64,000 bases of DNA from Chamaecrista fasciculata. Lineage: Eukaryota > Streptophyta > Magnoliopsida > Fabales > Fabaceae. The notes under the pieces are model-generated. The model made no database searches, was not told the origin of the DNA, and saw nothing but the letters and a program-made list of their open reading frames with translations. Each line of letters opens with the position of its first letter. Position 1 is the first letter of the stretch. The stretch is from positions 103,650-167,649 of the forward strand of contig QANZ01008051.1 in the NCBI GenBank assembly GCA_003254925.1, read 5' to 3'. The position numbers and the translations under genes were made by a program. Positions 11,876-23,640 of the stretch are shown piece by piece.

Positions 11876-12051
11876 CTAGAGCCTTTGCGTGCCTAACGGG
11901 CACGCAAATATGTATGTAAAATAAATGAGGGACTAAATCGTTAACTCAGTAAAAAAAGGGAACAAATAATAATTTTCCTCTTATTATTAATTTTGTACTA
12001 TAGTTTTAAAATGTGGACGACCAGAAAGGGGTGGAGCCATATAATATAAGA
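11876..12051 (-). mobile_element. Short Helitron-like element, copy 1
   Basis: Read on the minus strand it starts TCTTATATTATATGGCTCC and ends in a hairpin (TTTGCGTGCC, loop, GGCACGCAAA), then GGCT and CTAG. A TC start, a hairpin just before the end, a CTRR end and no target duplication are Helitron features. Related copies: 17415-17594, 20534-20693, 22045-22220 and 25136-25303. It is 176 bp with no coding capacity. Confidence 0.6.
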
Positions 12052-13010
12052 TATATATATAATTACTCAATTCGTGCATAAAGTACAAAATTTACCTCAG
12101 TATTTATAATTTTCTCGATATACACCTGCATTTGTGAAGAAAGAACTCGCGAAGAAGTGCCATAATGTATATATTAATATAAAATTATTGTCACGCGTAA
12201 AAAAATAATTAATGCTCTTTTGAATTTATAAAACATTTATGACTCTACTATATTTAATAAGGGTAGAATGGTAAAAAAATAATTAATGCTCTTTTGAATT
12301 TATAAAACATCAGATATTTTGAAACAAAAATAATTTTCTAAAACACCAGATATTCAGAACCGGAGGGAGTAGCTTAGATCGTATCAGATACCTAGAATTT
12401 AATTTGTCCCATTAGATAAAATAATGTTATTATAAAATTATTGTCACGCGTGAACAATTATTGTTACTAGTATATGAAAGTGATTGATTTATTCATCTAG
12501 AAACAAGCAAATATTGTTGGGTTTTAAAATAAGTAAAGGGTAGATGATGAAACTTTCTAACCCGTCATCTATATCAATATATATATATATATATGGAGAA
12601 AATTTATATCGAGTTTCTTATATATATTCTTCTTATTAAGTTCATTCAATCACAAGTTTTAATTACATTCTCTTTCTTCAATGATTGATTATACAAAAAA
12701 TTGTGTTTAATATTTTCTTTTTATTATGATTGGTCATGTATAAAATTTTTGTCACGTGTCAAATGTCGATCGGAAAAATTGATAGCAAAAATATAAGGAA
12801 TTTGATATAAGTTTTGGCGTATATATACACAATGGAAGCACATATATATTGGTATATAGATCAAAATTTTATTTTGGTTTTTAAATTATAAGATCAATTT
12901 CATTTTAGTTCTAAAGTTATTTTTTATTTTATTTTAATCCTCAAATTTTTTACATCTATTTTCATTTGGTACTAGGGATGTAATTTCATGTGATTTATGT
13001 TATTATTTAT
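12052..13010. other. AT-rich intergenic DNA with local duplications
   Basis: A 39-base phrase around 'aattaatgctcttttg' occurs at 12199-12237 and again at 12272-12310, and 'aaaattattgtcacgcgt' occurs near 12181 and 12436. A (TA)n run lies near 12580. The part 12865-13010 is a single repeat arm ('attttggtttttaaatt') ending at the N at 13011. No gene seen. Confidence 0.45.
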
Positions 13011-13011
13011 N

Positions 13012-13400
13012 TGGAAGCGGTACTCCCCAAGATTAAACAAACTCTTCTTGTTGATACAACAAGGCCACAGAACAGCAGAAGATAATTTCAGTAAGTTGGG
13101 TCGGATCAGTCCCTAAACCTAGAACACATTGTATATATATTAAGGCGCAGCTGAGAGAGAGACATTGGGCAGGGTTAACTCGGTGCCCTTGTCTACGCGC
13201 ACAGGGGGGAAATCGTTAGTTTTCAACTACAATTACCCACCAGAGGCTCATGCTTGTGTGCGCGAGACGTTCATTCTTCTCTACTTGGTTACCCCCTCTT
13301 TTTTTACATCTTAATATATATACCCTTGGCTCATCCAAATGTGGGACTTTTATTTGACACACTCTAACACAATAAAATATATAATATTCTCAACATGTGA
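13012..13400. other. Unrecognised GC-richer segment after an N join
   Basis: The segment begins abruptly after N 13011 and is richer in GC than its flanks. It holds 'tctacgcgcacaggggg' and 'gtgtgcgcgagacg' and ends near 'atgtgggacttttatt'. No long frame, tRNA signature or inverted ends were recognised. It could be a displaced repeat fragment placed by the assembler. Confidence 0.3.
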
Positions 13401-13483
13401 ACCCCACATAACCCCACATAATATTATATGATATATGTCATATTCTCAACAGTTTCGTGTCGTGTAGTTTTAAGAATTTGACG

Positions 13484-13540
13484 TGTCAATGTGTCCGTGT
13501 CCGTGTCGCGTCCCGTGTCCATGTCAGTGTCCATGCTTCT
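13484..13540 (+). repeat. Degenerate GTGTCC tandem repeat
   Basis: The phrase 'gtgtccgtgtcc' recurs with variation over about 55 bases inside AT-rich DNA. No gene is associated. Low-complexity tandem repeat by inspection. Confidence 0.6.
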
Positions 13541-14951
13541 TAGAGCGTAACAATTGATTATTTATGTAACAGTCCACTATTATATCTTCTTCACATTTTT
13601 TCCTCATAATCTTTTAGGACCATTTTTTCTTGCAACTAATTCCCTATTTGATTGTGACCTTAACTTTTTATGTAAACCTCAACTAAATTCATTCTAAACT
13701 AATAAATTGTAGTTTCATCGTGTCCTCTTCCCTTTCTTTGCGTTCATTTTTTTGTTTCTTCCTTCTCTAATGGTCGAGCATTTTGTTCACTTAATTCCTA
13801 TGATATCTAATTTTCTTCCAACAACGATGAGATTGTCCCTTCTATTTTTTTTGTTCCCTTTCTTTACATATTTTCTTAGCAACAAGGATGAGATTGTCCC
13901 TTCTTTTTTTTTTTAGCACAAAAAAGAGAAGTGTATAATTTTTGTTAAACACGAAGGGTTCACAACTAAGGTATGGTTTTAGATTATTTTTTTGTTTAAC
14001 TTACACTACCATCAAAATGTTTTTCAAAGTTTCCAACTTAAATCTTCTTATTGCCCATGAAAAGAGAACCCAACATATATGCAAGGTGATCAAAGCAAAA
14101 TCCAGAATCATATTACACTCCCCACAAAATATATTATCCATGGTGAGCATTCACTCATTAACATACAAAGACACAAACCTACTAAAATTTAAGTAGTCCC
14201 AAGAAATTAAATTTGAGCTTCCAAAGGGATGACAGTCTCAATCCAAATGGCAGAGTTATTATTTATAAACTATGTATGTTCATTTGATATTCAAGTATCT
14301 AAATTAGTAAATTTAATCAACGTTACAAATCATTTTAGGTGCAGCCAAACTAATTGAATATGTCCATGAAGGAAATTTATCAAAGAAAGCCCCTGGTTCA
14401 AAGTGCATTTAAGATAATAAGTCACCAACCACACCACAAAACCTAGTTTTCTAGATAAGTATTGACTCTTACAAAGTGTGGAAGAATGACTCTTCACTTG
14501 TAAATTATAATTCTCTCCATATCATAATTTGAATAAAGAATGTATGTTAATAAATCAATTATTTTATTAAATGCTACTAAAACTATAAATTTGCCTCCTG
14601 TTTTGTTAGATGTCTTCAGAATATCCAAGCATATTACTTCTTCAAGGAAAAGTTTGTGGTATTAACTAGTACAATGATTAATTAAACATGTTGTGACTAT
14701 ATTGGTTATGACTTATGAGATAATTGGTTCTGACTATCAAATGAAGGACCTGTAAAAAATAGTAGATATACTTAATTACTGTTTATAAGGAATAAATTAT
14801 GTAGAATCATGCCAGCAATATTATTTGAACATGTTAAATTTTCATAGTCAAGAGTGCTTTTCAACATTGGCTAACATGTTCTGTATGCATATTAGAAAAT
14901 CAAGTTTTTATTTGAAATCTTCAGCATTATTTGTCCAAAGAACAGAGCCGA
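13541..14951. other. AT-rich intergenic DNA, nothing recognised
   Basis: Two copies of 'acaaggatgagattgtccc'-like sequence lie near 13822 and 13880. An 84-codon frame at 13942-14196 has no family resemblance, and its codon content looks like translated AT-rich noise. No other structure seen. Confidence 0.4.
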
Positions 14952-15356
14952 TAGTAAAAGTGTATTTTTTTATCTCATAATTTTTATTTAAGTTTTAATT
15001 TGGTCTCATATCTTGGCAAAAAGTTATAGATTTGGTCTCATATCACTTTTGGTTCTAAATCTTTTGTTCAAATTGCATAATTGGTCTCATATATTTGTAA
15101 AAATTTTTACCGTCATATCTGATCCAAAGATATGAGACCAATTTTGCACTTAACCTAATATGAGACCAATTTCGCAATCTAACCAAAATATGTGAGACTA
15201 ATTTTTAAATCTCACCCAAAAATACGAGACCAGAAGTACAACATGAGATCAAATCTGTAACTTAAACATCAGACATGAGAACAAAAATTCAATAACAAAA
15301 ATTATATAACTGAATTGAAACCTCAACAAAAATAACGAAATAAAAATATATTTGGT
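14952..15356. mobile_element. Decayed fold-back element of the 'ggtctcata' family
   Basis: The left part reads 'agtgtatttttttatctcata' in phrases, and the right part ends with the inverse 'aaataaaaatatatttggtc'. Between them many 'ggtctcatat' units are mirrored by 'atatgagacc' units. No clear flanking duplication, so the boundaries are approximate. Confidence 0.5.
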
Positions 15357-15359
15357 CTA

Positions 15360-16540
15360 TATATTATATACACATAACTGACAAAACAAAATTTGAGCAA
15401 CAACATTATTTTCCAAAATGGAAACATCTACTACATTTTCGAAAAGCATATTGTTCTTGAATACATGAACTATATATATACCATAATCTCTTTCACTTTT
15501 TTCCTGGCCTAAAATAATCTCTTTCACTTTAGGGAAACTTCAAACTCTAACGAATGGTCTGGAATTTGGGAATTCACTCTGTAAAATTCTAGCAACACTC
15601 CAGACTCATCTGCATTCATCATCTACCATCTCACCTTTTAAGTTTTACCAACCACATGTACTAAAGTCTAGGCAATAAAAAAAATATCATTAGAAAAATC
15701 TTTGACCGTGACCTAATAGAAATTTAAAAAAAAAAATGAAAGTGAACAAAAAAAACTTATCAAAACAATTGATTCAATCATTTTAGTTTTCCTTTTTGGC
15801 AAAAGAATGTCGATTATTTTTGGGACATGATGATGTTGTTTAGTAATAGACGATTGTGCAATGAGAAAAATTATTATTTGATCTTAAATTTATACCAAAT
15901 TAATTAATCAGTTTTTAAATAATTAAAATACATGATTTGATCATTAAAATATTTCAATTATCAATTATTTGATCTCTAATGATGATTTGGTTTCTGAATT
16001 TGAATTAATTTTTGTACATTTTGACATCTAAATTTATACTAAAGTAATATTATTTTATTCTTGATTTTAAACTAATTGTATACTTTATGGTCCTTGAAAT
16101 TGTACTAAATTAATACTATTTGATCCTTGAATTTGAATTGATTTTATATTTTTTAATCCCTTGAACTTATACTAAATTTATACTATTTAATCCCTGAATT
16201 TAACTTAAGGACCAAATTGTTAAAAATTGTAATAATTCAAAAATTAAATAATATCTTTTGATTATTCATAAGTGATCAGCTGACTTTAAAATTTAAATAA
16301 TAAATTTTCTCTTGTGCCATCCATTAGTTTGACTTTGAGAAGTAGAAGACTAGTACACTGTAACGTGGCATGTGATCGTACGGATGAAAACTGTCCACGT
16401 GGGGAAGGGCCCTTCGCGAAAGTCCGCGAGAAACTAGTATGTGATCTGGACGGTGTGACTGTGAAATGATTGGACGCACGAGATCTCGTAAAGTAGATAT
16501 CTTTTGTACTAATCATTTCTGACCGAACACGTGTATATTT
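15360..16540. other. AT-rich intergenic DNA with 'ttatttgatc' repeat arms
   Basis: The part 15860-16260 is built from repeated 'tatttgatccttgaattt'-like units with partial mirror copies at its right end, similar to 45790-46030. The part 16330-16500 is relatively GC-rich with restriction-like palindromes, but no gene was recognised. Confidence 0.4.
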
Positions 16541-16915
16541 GCTAAAGTGCTCTTTTGATCCCATAACTTTGGCAAAGGTCTCAATTTGGTCCCATAACTT
16601 TTTTGTTGTAATTTTGATCCCATAACTTCTGAAAACGTTCCACCGTCGGTCCCAAGCTAATTTCCATCCATTTTCTACCGTTATAGATGATATGACATAC
16701 TAAGTTGAATGATGACGTGACAAATATGAGTGAAGTGGATTTAACGACAAATAATGGATGAAAATCAGCTTGAGACTAACGGTGAGACGTTTTCAAAAGT
16801 TATGGGATCAAAATTGCAACAAAAAAAGTTGTAGGACCAAATTGAGACATTTTCTAAAGTTATGAGACCAAAATTGCAGCAAAAAAAGTTATGAGACCAA
16901 AAGTGCATTTTAGCC
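16541..16915. mobile_element. Mutator-like fold-back element
   Basis: The ends are GCTAAAGTGCTCTTTTGATC and the inverse ending AAAAGTGCATTTTAGCC. The flanks TGTATATTT and TATATTTTT agree at 7 of 9 bases. The arms are 'ggtcccataactttt' units and the centre is unpaired. No protein. Same kind as 8842-9172. Confidence 0.65.
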
Positions 16916-17035
16916 TATATTTTTTTAAAAAAAAAAACTTAAAAAGCTACCCCTCTTTCTAATTTGGACATTATTGTGAAACACTTGAGCTAATAAATTC
17001 TTTTATCTCTCTTTGCTTCATTTAAACTAGAAACN

Positions 17036-17127
17036 TTGGGACCAAATCTGCAACAAAAATAGTTATGGGACCAAATTGAAACCTTAGTCATAGTATTGGG
17101 ACCAAAAGTGCACTTCAGCCTTGTTTT
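17036..17127. mobile_element. Right-arm fragment of the same fold-back family
   Basis: Starting right after the N at 17035, the sequence 'tgggaccaaatctgcaac' to 'aaaagtgcacttcagcc' matches a right arm. The left arm is missing, so the N probably hides a collapsed palindrome. Confidence 0.5.
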
Positions 17128-17414
17128 TATTAATAGAAATTGTTTTTACTAATTAAATAAAGATAAGATAAATATCTTTTGGAAAAGATATAGGATNTAT
17201 ATATTTATTTACTTTTTTTTTTATTATTATTGTCATTATTAAAGTCTCCACTCACAAGAGGGGGTTAAGTGCTCAAATTTATTTAGTGGAAAATCCACAA
17301 TCTTACATTTTAGGAATAATGTGCCTGAATATCTTTAATTCAAGTGTGAATGAAAGATATTCAGGCACATTAATAAAGATTTACAATTAATTATTGCTTA
17401 TATATATATATACA
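17128..17414. repeat. AT-rich DNA with a small inverted repeat
   Basis: The phrase 'attcaggcacattaataaag' near 17357 mirrors 'aataatgtgcctgaat' near 17315, giving a short imperfect hairpin. A second single N lies at 17197. No gene. Confidence 0.4.
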
Positions 17415-17594
17415 CTAGGGGTTTTGTGTGCCCTAACGGGCACGCAAATATGTATGTAAAATAAATAAGAGACTAAATTGTTAACTTAGTAAAGAAAGAG
17501 AGACTAAATAGTAAATTTTCTCTTATTTTTAATTTCATAGACTATAGTTTTAAACTTGGACGACCAGAAATGGGTGGAGCCATATAATATTAGA
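17415..17594 (-). mobile_element. Short Helitron-like element, copy 2
   Basis: On the minus strand it begins TCTAATATTATATGGCTCC and ends with a hairpin (TTTGCGTGCCC...GGGCACACAAAA), then CTAG followed by T, as expected for Helitron insertion between A and T. It is 180 bp, with body sequence shared with the other four copies. Confidence 0.65.
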
Positions 17595-17599
17595 TATAT

Positions 17600-20533
17600 A
17601 TATATGCCCTTGTTTTAAAAAAAATCTTGTATGCTTTTAAAAAAATATAACCAAGTTTAGAAAATTAAATTAATTAAACAGAAATAAATTAATTAAATTG
17701 TTTGTTCTTATATGACCATGTATATGATATTTTTCTCATGGTGATTTAATTAGGCTACCATACATGAATAAAGATTCTAGATAGGATAGAGATTGGATTT
17801 GATTTAGATGCCATTAAAGAATGTTTAATTATATATAGTGAAAACTGATTTGGAATGAGGGCCATGCAGTTTTTTTGCAAATTAAGGAACCAACCAAATT
17901 TGATTTATATATCGAGTTTTCTTTTAAATCTCTCCTCACGAGGGATCATTTTTCTCTTTCATGAGAAATTTCACCCTATTTCATATTAGGGTTATCGGCG
18001 GTGCCTCCTAGCTTTGGCCTTCTGCGGTGGCACTCTTTTCTGTGTGTCTTCTACGGCGGTAGTTTTCAAGTTTAGGTGATTTTCGGCGAGTTTCCTTCCT
18101 AGATCTGTGTGCTTTCTGCTCGTGTTCGTTTGTTTTCTGCGACAGGTTTTGTGGCGCCGATGTTCTTTTTTTTTTGTTTCCAGTTCTTTATATGGTTGTA
18201 ACTTTAGTTGAATCTCTAGATCCGTTAACTTGGCAGCTGATTGTCTTGTCAATTTGTCTAACACGAAGATGGGTCCTCTTGGATGGGTTGCAAACCCCCC
18301 ACTTTCGTCAGTTTATGTTCTGTTTAGCGTTTCTTGTTGATGCTAATGAGAGATTGAATTATTTTGCTGTATTTTTATTTGTACTGTGCTTAGTTTTGTC
18401 TTGCTTTTGAATGAATTATTTTTTTGAGGCAAAAAAAAAAAATGATTTACATGAAGTTTTATGTTTTATTTCCAATTAATTAAATCTCGTGGAATTGTGC
18501 TTAGTGTACTACATGCAGTAATTAAATTGAGCCCTAATTGTATTATTAAGCTTAATTAAGAGATTTGAATATAAAATCAAGGCTGCTGAGAAGTCCAAGA
18601 AAAACAGCAATAAATAATTATTAAAGCCCTTGAAAGTTGTAACTGTCCATAATGATTTATTTAGCTTTTTATTTTTATTTTTTGTGATGACTTTTTATAG
18701 ATATCTTTCATTGAAAATAATAATAATCGAGATACAACTATTAGTTGATTATAAATATAGTAATCCTTTTTAGTGAAAAATTAAATATAACTTCATCATA
18801 ATGTATTAAACGGCTGACTAATTCAATTGAAGCAGATGAAACTTGTCTCTACTATTCCTTTATAATTTTTTTTGTTGTCTAAGTACCCCAATCCTACCAG
18901 TATCAGCAGCCATATGACTAATCTTCCATTTTGACTATTAGTGCACAAAGCGATAGATGACTGATAAGTTTAAATTTTAAATTGAGGGGGTTAAGTTTAA
19001 ATTTTAAAATCAACATCGTTAAAAGGACTTTAATTATAGATAAATGAAAGAAAATCCGTAACTTTTTGCTTAAAGAAAGAGACATTGAACATCACACAGC
19101 TGACTCAATCAAACGTGTTGTTTGGGTAATATTTTTGTTTACAAGTAATATGGTCCCAAACAATAATAGATCCAAGGGTAGGTACCCTCATGACTCATGT
19201 TCCTTGGTATGGACAACATTGTCTTTCTTTCCCCTTGTGGACCTAATATTTGTCCTACACACTTCTCAATTCTCACTCTCTCTTTTCTCTATGGTTTTCT
19301 AAAATTTGTTTGTTATCAAATTCTCTAATAAAAAAAAAAATACAATAGGTGTATTTAAAACAAAAAGACCTACAAAAGTGTAAAATAATTCATTCATTAT
19401 CATTCGTTAAATATAAAAACAATTAAAAACAATTTTATTAGTGATTGTATCTTTTCTTTTTTTCATGTTAGTAATAATTCTATAAGAATCGTGTGTAGAT
19501 AAAGGGGTTAGATTGTAAGTTGATTGGGTCACTTTCAAGTTGAACATGGAAAATAAAAATACCCATATATAATAAAGTGGTGTGAAAAAACACATGAAGA
19601 TGGTGCATAGTTTTCTAGGACATGCATGATAGTAGACAAGTGGAGGGATGTGGATATATTAGAGAAAGTGATAATGATATATATCCCCATTTTCAAGAAT
19701 TAATGCTTCATCCTTCTGTATTACACTACACAGTACACACATATAATTCAAAAAGGCTATGATTCTGTTTGAATTCCAATCCTATATAACTATATGAGTA
19801 AATTAATTGAAATATTATTGAGATAAAAATTTAGTTTCGAAAAATTGTAATGCATAATTTAATTTTTAAATATTTAAAACGTCGGTATATTTTTTAGTTT
19901 ATAAAAAATTAAAATAACATACTATTTATTGTTTTGATAAATTTATTGTTTTGATTTTTCAATAACTAAATTATGTATTTTAATATTTTAAAGGCTATGT
20001 TGTTAGCTCAATAATTTTTAAAAGATTAAATTATTAATTTAGTCAAAATACAACCATCACAATTGTCTTGGGGTACGTCCGTACGTGTAAACATTTTTTC
20101 ATTATAATTATAAAATTCTTCACTAAAAGTGAACTTTTGGAGAAAAAAAAAACGTTTTCTAATAGTAGTATAGTAACAATTTTAAAACCTAATTCATTTC
20201 ATTCACACACCCATATTTCACGGGTCAATTAATGTCATTTTTATTATTTGAATATTCTTTACTCTTTAGTTACACTATATATTACGAGGCTTAATTACAA
20301 ACAAATTAACAGTCATACAGGTTTTACAGATAATAATAATGATGTTTATATATATTGCATATATTTTGTTGTGAGAATTCTGAGAAATAGGAAATTGTTG
20401 CTGAAGGTCCCCAAATTTCAACATACTATTAGAGACAGACAAGAATAATAAAATGTTTACCTTTATTTTATTTTGTTTTTTATGAACTTGCCGACAAGGA
20501 AAATCAAACCCATCTTTCTTTAATATATATATA
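17600..20533. other. AT-rich intergenic DNA; possible retroposed fragment at 17990-18442
   Basis: Most of this stretch is AT-rich with no recognised feature. The part 17990-18442 differs: it is GC-richer (repeated 'ggcggtg', 'ctacggcgg') and ends 'gaatgaattatttttttgagg' before a 12-A run. That layout suggests a retroposed transcript or the end of a LINE, but no protein family was recognised and no flanking duplication found. Short frames at 18174-18410 and 19066-19302 are unsupported. Confidence 0.35.
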
Positions 20534-20693
20534 CTAGGGGCAAATATGTATGTAAAATAAATAAGGGACTAAATTGTTAACTTAGTAAAGAAAGAGAGAC
20601 CAAATAGTAAATTTTCTCTTATTTTTAATTTCATAGACTATACTTTTAAACATAGACAACCAGAAAGGGGTGGAGCCATATAATATAAGAAGA
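20534..20693 (-). mobile_element. Short Helitron-like element, copy 3 (hairpin deleted)
   Basis: On the minus strand it runs from TCTTCTTATATTATATGG to CCCCTAG followed by T. The body matches the other copies, but the terminal hairpin has been lost (only 'atttgcccc' precedes CTAG). It is 160 bp. Confidence 0.6.
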
Positions 20694-20708
20694 TATATAT
20701 ATATATAT

Positions 20709-21000
20709 AGGTCAAAAATTTATTTTGGTCCCTAATATTTATCTTAAGCTTTGTTTTGGTCTTTAATACATTTTATTAATTATTTTAGTCCTTAATATTT
20801 TTGAAAAGTTTTATCATTGATCTCTAACTATTAAATATGATTATATCTCTATCGTTTCAAATCCGAACGTGATTAAAGCAAAATTACGAATTAAATTTGA
20901 TGAGCTTTTTTTTATTCAGTTGGAGTCATCGTCAAATAAAATCAAATCAAACTTATAAATAGACTGTTTGTTTCGTGAATTTAATCTTTTTCTTTACGTG
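20709..21000. mobile_element. Single arm of a fold-back family element
   Basis: It begins 'ggtcaaaaatttattttggt' just after the Helitron-like copy and runs through 'ccttaatatttttgaaaag' and 'tctctaactattaaatat', close to the left half of 43046-43836. No right arm is found. Confidence 0.4.
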
Positions 21001-22044
21001 TTGAAAAAAATGATGACAGATTGAATATGATCATTCTTCAATGAGAGGCTCATACTTTTTTACTGAACTCCTCTTAAAAAAAAAACTATATCAGTGGATT
21101 TTATCTACCTGAAGTAATTAAAATTATATTTCAACAACTAACGTGCTGAAAGATAACTTAAAAGGAGTGAGAAAAAAATAATTATATAGGATTTATTTAA
21201 TAGAGTTTTCTATAAAAAAAAAATAGAATGAGTAATTAAAATAACGAGGGAGCACACCTATTTATAACATAAGTTATAATTATTCTCTCATTCTTGTTCA
21301 TTTTTTAGAGACTTTTCTAATAAGTTAATTCATGACCTGATCAAGTTTTGTCATAAAACATATTCTTAAAAATCAACATAAGAGATGTGTTGTCTTAGAT
21401 TTTTTTTTCTTCTCTTATACTAAAATGTATTCTGATTTGTAGAGCGTAAAATTATGTGTTTATTGTTAGATCTGAGCCTTATTTGAGACCTTGTGCCATT
21501 TTATGATGAAGGAAGGAATCTCGTTTTTGACCCAAGAAAAAAAAAATAAACGTATGAAGCCAATTCAAAATGGGGCATGATTGCTCCTCTTCTCTCTTCT
21601 AAAAAAAAATAAAAAAATAAAAAAAATCCAATAGCCCACGACATTTACAAAGAACTTTCAAGTTGTTAAAAAGTACAATCTAAACCTTATTGATCTATAT
21701 TTTACTATGTAAGTCCTCTAGTCTATGAGAAGAAGGCATGCAACATATTTTTTTTAATTCATAGACTTCTACATTTCCTTAACATATTTTATCAACAAAC
21801 TTGATTGTCAGATAAAATATTACTGAACTTGATCTCTAACCTCCTTTTGTACTCACTTTGCAGGATCTCTTAAAGACTTCATTATATTGGAGCCCCACTT
21901 CTTACAAGGTTTCATCATAATATATTGAGAAAATTCATAAGTCGTTGACCATGGTAATAATATTCAATGAAAAAATTTATATAACCCTATATATGCAATA
22001 ATCAATAGCTTAACACTCTAATTCACTATATATATATATATATA
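21001..22044. other. AT-rich intergenic DNA, nothing recognised
   Basis: The stretch has poly-A/T runs and short imperfect palindromes, but no frame, element end or RNA gene that can be supported. Confidence 0.4.
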
Positions 22045-22220
22045 TCTTATATCTTATTATATGGCTCCACCCCTTTCTGGTCGTCCATATTTAAAACTAT
22101 AGTCTATGAATTAAAAATAAGAGAAAATTTACTATTTGGTCTCTCTTTCTTTACTAAGTTAACAATTTAATCCCTTATTTATTTTACATACATATTTGCG
22201 TGCCCGTTAGGACACGCAAA
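22045..22220 (+). mobile_element. Short Helitron-like element, copy 4, ends at N gap
   Basis: On the plus strand it starts TCTTATATCTTATTATATGG and carries the shared body. The terminal hairpin (TTTGCGTGCCCGTTAGGACACGCAAA in pieces) is the last known sequence before the N run. The CTAG end is hidden. It is the only copy on the plus strand. Confidence 0.6.
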
Positions 22221-22828
22221 NNNNNNNNNNNNNNNNNNNNNNNNNNNNNNNNNNNNNNNNNNNNNNNNNNNNNNNNNNNNNNNNNNNNNNNNNNNNNNNN
22301 NNNNNNNNNNNNNNNNNNNNNNNNNNNNNNNNNNNNNNNNNNNNNNNNNNNNNNNNNNNNNNNNNNNNNNNNNNNNNNNNNNNNNNNNNNNNNNNNNNNN
22401 NNNNNNNNNNNNNNNNNNNNNNNNNNNNNNNNNNNNNNNNNNNNNNNNNNNNNNNNNNNNNNNNNNNNNNNNNNNNNNNNNNNNNNNNNNNNNNNNNNNN
22501 NNNNNNNNNNNNNNNNNNNNNNNNNNNNNNNNNNNNNNNNNNNNNNNNNNNNNNNNNNNNNNNNNNNNNNNNNNNNNNNNNNNNNNNNNNNNNNNNNNNN
22601 NNNNNNNNNNNNNNNNNNNNNNNNNNNNNNNNNNNNNNNNNNNNNNNNNNNNNNNNNNNNNNNNNNNNNNNNNNNNNNNNNNNNNNNNNNNNNNNNNNNN
22701 NNNNNNNNNNNNNNNNNNNNNNNNNNNNNNNNNNNNNNNNNNNNNNNNNNNNNNNNNNNNNNNNNNNNNNNNNNNNNNNNNNNNNNNNNNNNNNNNNNNN
22801 NNNNNNNNNNNNNNNNNNNNNNNNNNNN
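22221..22828. other. Assembly gap, 608 N
   Basis: A run of unknown bases, followed by an A-rich tract. The open frames crossing it are artefacts of N translated as X. Confidence 0.99.
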
Positions 22829-23257
22829 AAAAAAAAAAAAAAGAAACGGAATATTTTTCTTTAAATAAAGGAACAATTTGAGATCTACCCTAAACATATG
22901 AGAATTTCAATTTATACATTGTTTATACCGTGTTTTTGAACTAAAATATTAATTCACATTATTTATATTTAAAGTTCCTTAATTTACAATATTTATAATT
23001 ATATTTCTTATATTTATGTCTGGTATTTTTCTTTGCACAAAAAATTATTTGAGAGAAAATATAATTAAAAAAATTTACAACAAATATATAAAGAATTGTA
23101 TATAATTTTTTTATATTTAATAAATTAAATTCGCTTCAAAATATCTTCATTCTATCAAAATTGACAAAAGACGACAATTTTGAAAAAGTGCTCAGTACTC
23201 ACAGAATCCACCCTTCCAGCTAAGCAAGTCCTTCCATCATCTGCTTTGTGAAAAAAA
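22829..23257. other. AT-rich DNA after the gap
   Basis: Begins with an A tract and continues AT-rich, with no recognised feature. Confidence 0.4.
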
Positions 23258-23631
23258 GGTAAAAGTACTAATTTCATCCCCAAACTTTACATCAACTATC
23301 AATTTCATTCTCAATCTTTTTCTGCTGTCAATTTCATCCCTAATATTTTATATTTTTATCAATTTTATCCTTTCCTCTTATTTTATCCAAATATTAATAA
23401 CAGAATCTACGTGACTAATAATATGTAATGTAAAATTAATGGAAAAAGAAATTTAAATATGAACTCAAATTGAAAAATATGATGCAACCAGTCGTTAATT
23501 TATTGAAAGAAATTAGTAAAAGGATAAAATTGACCAAAATGTAAAATGTTGGAGGTAAAATAGATCAAAAAATGATTAGGGATGAAATTGACAATTACTA
23601 TAAAATTGGGGACGCAATTAGTACTTTTATC
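23258..23631. mobile_element. Fold-back element of the 'tttcatcccc' family
   Basis: The ends GGTAAAAGTACTAATTTCAT and the inverse ending GCAATTAGTACTTTTATC pair well. The arms are 'tcaatttcatccc' units against 'gggatgaaattga' units. Flanks TGAAAAAAA and TAGAAAACA are only weakly alike. No coding capacity. Confidence 0.6.
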
Positions 23632-23640
23632 TAGAAAACA

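Noticed and set aside
13942..14196. 84-codon frame in AT-rich DNA
   Set aside because: No recognisable domain, biased to AT-rich codons, no promoter or splice context.
22184..22897. Open frames of 222-237 codons on both strands across the N run
   Set aside because: They consist almost entirely of X from unknown bases.
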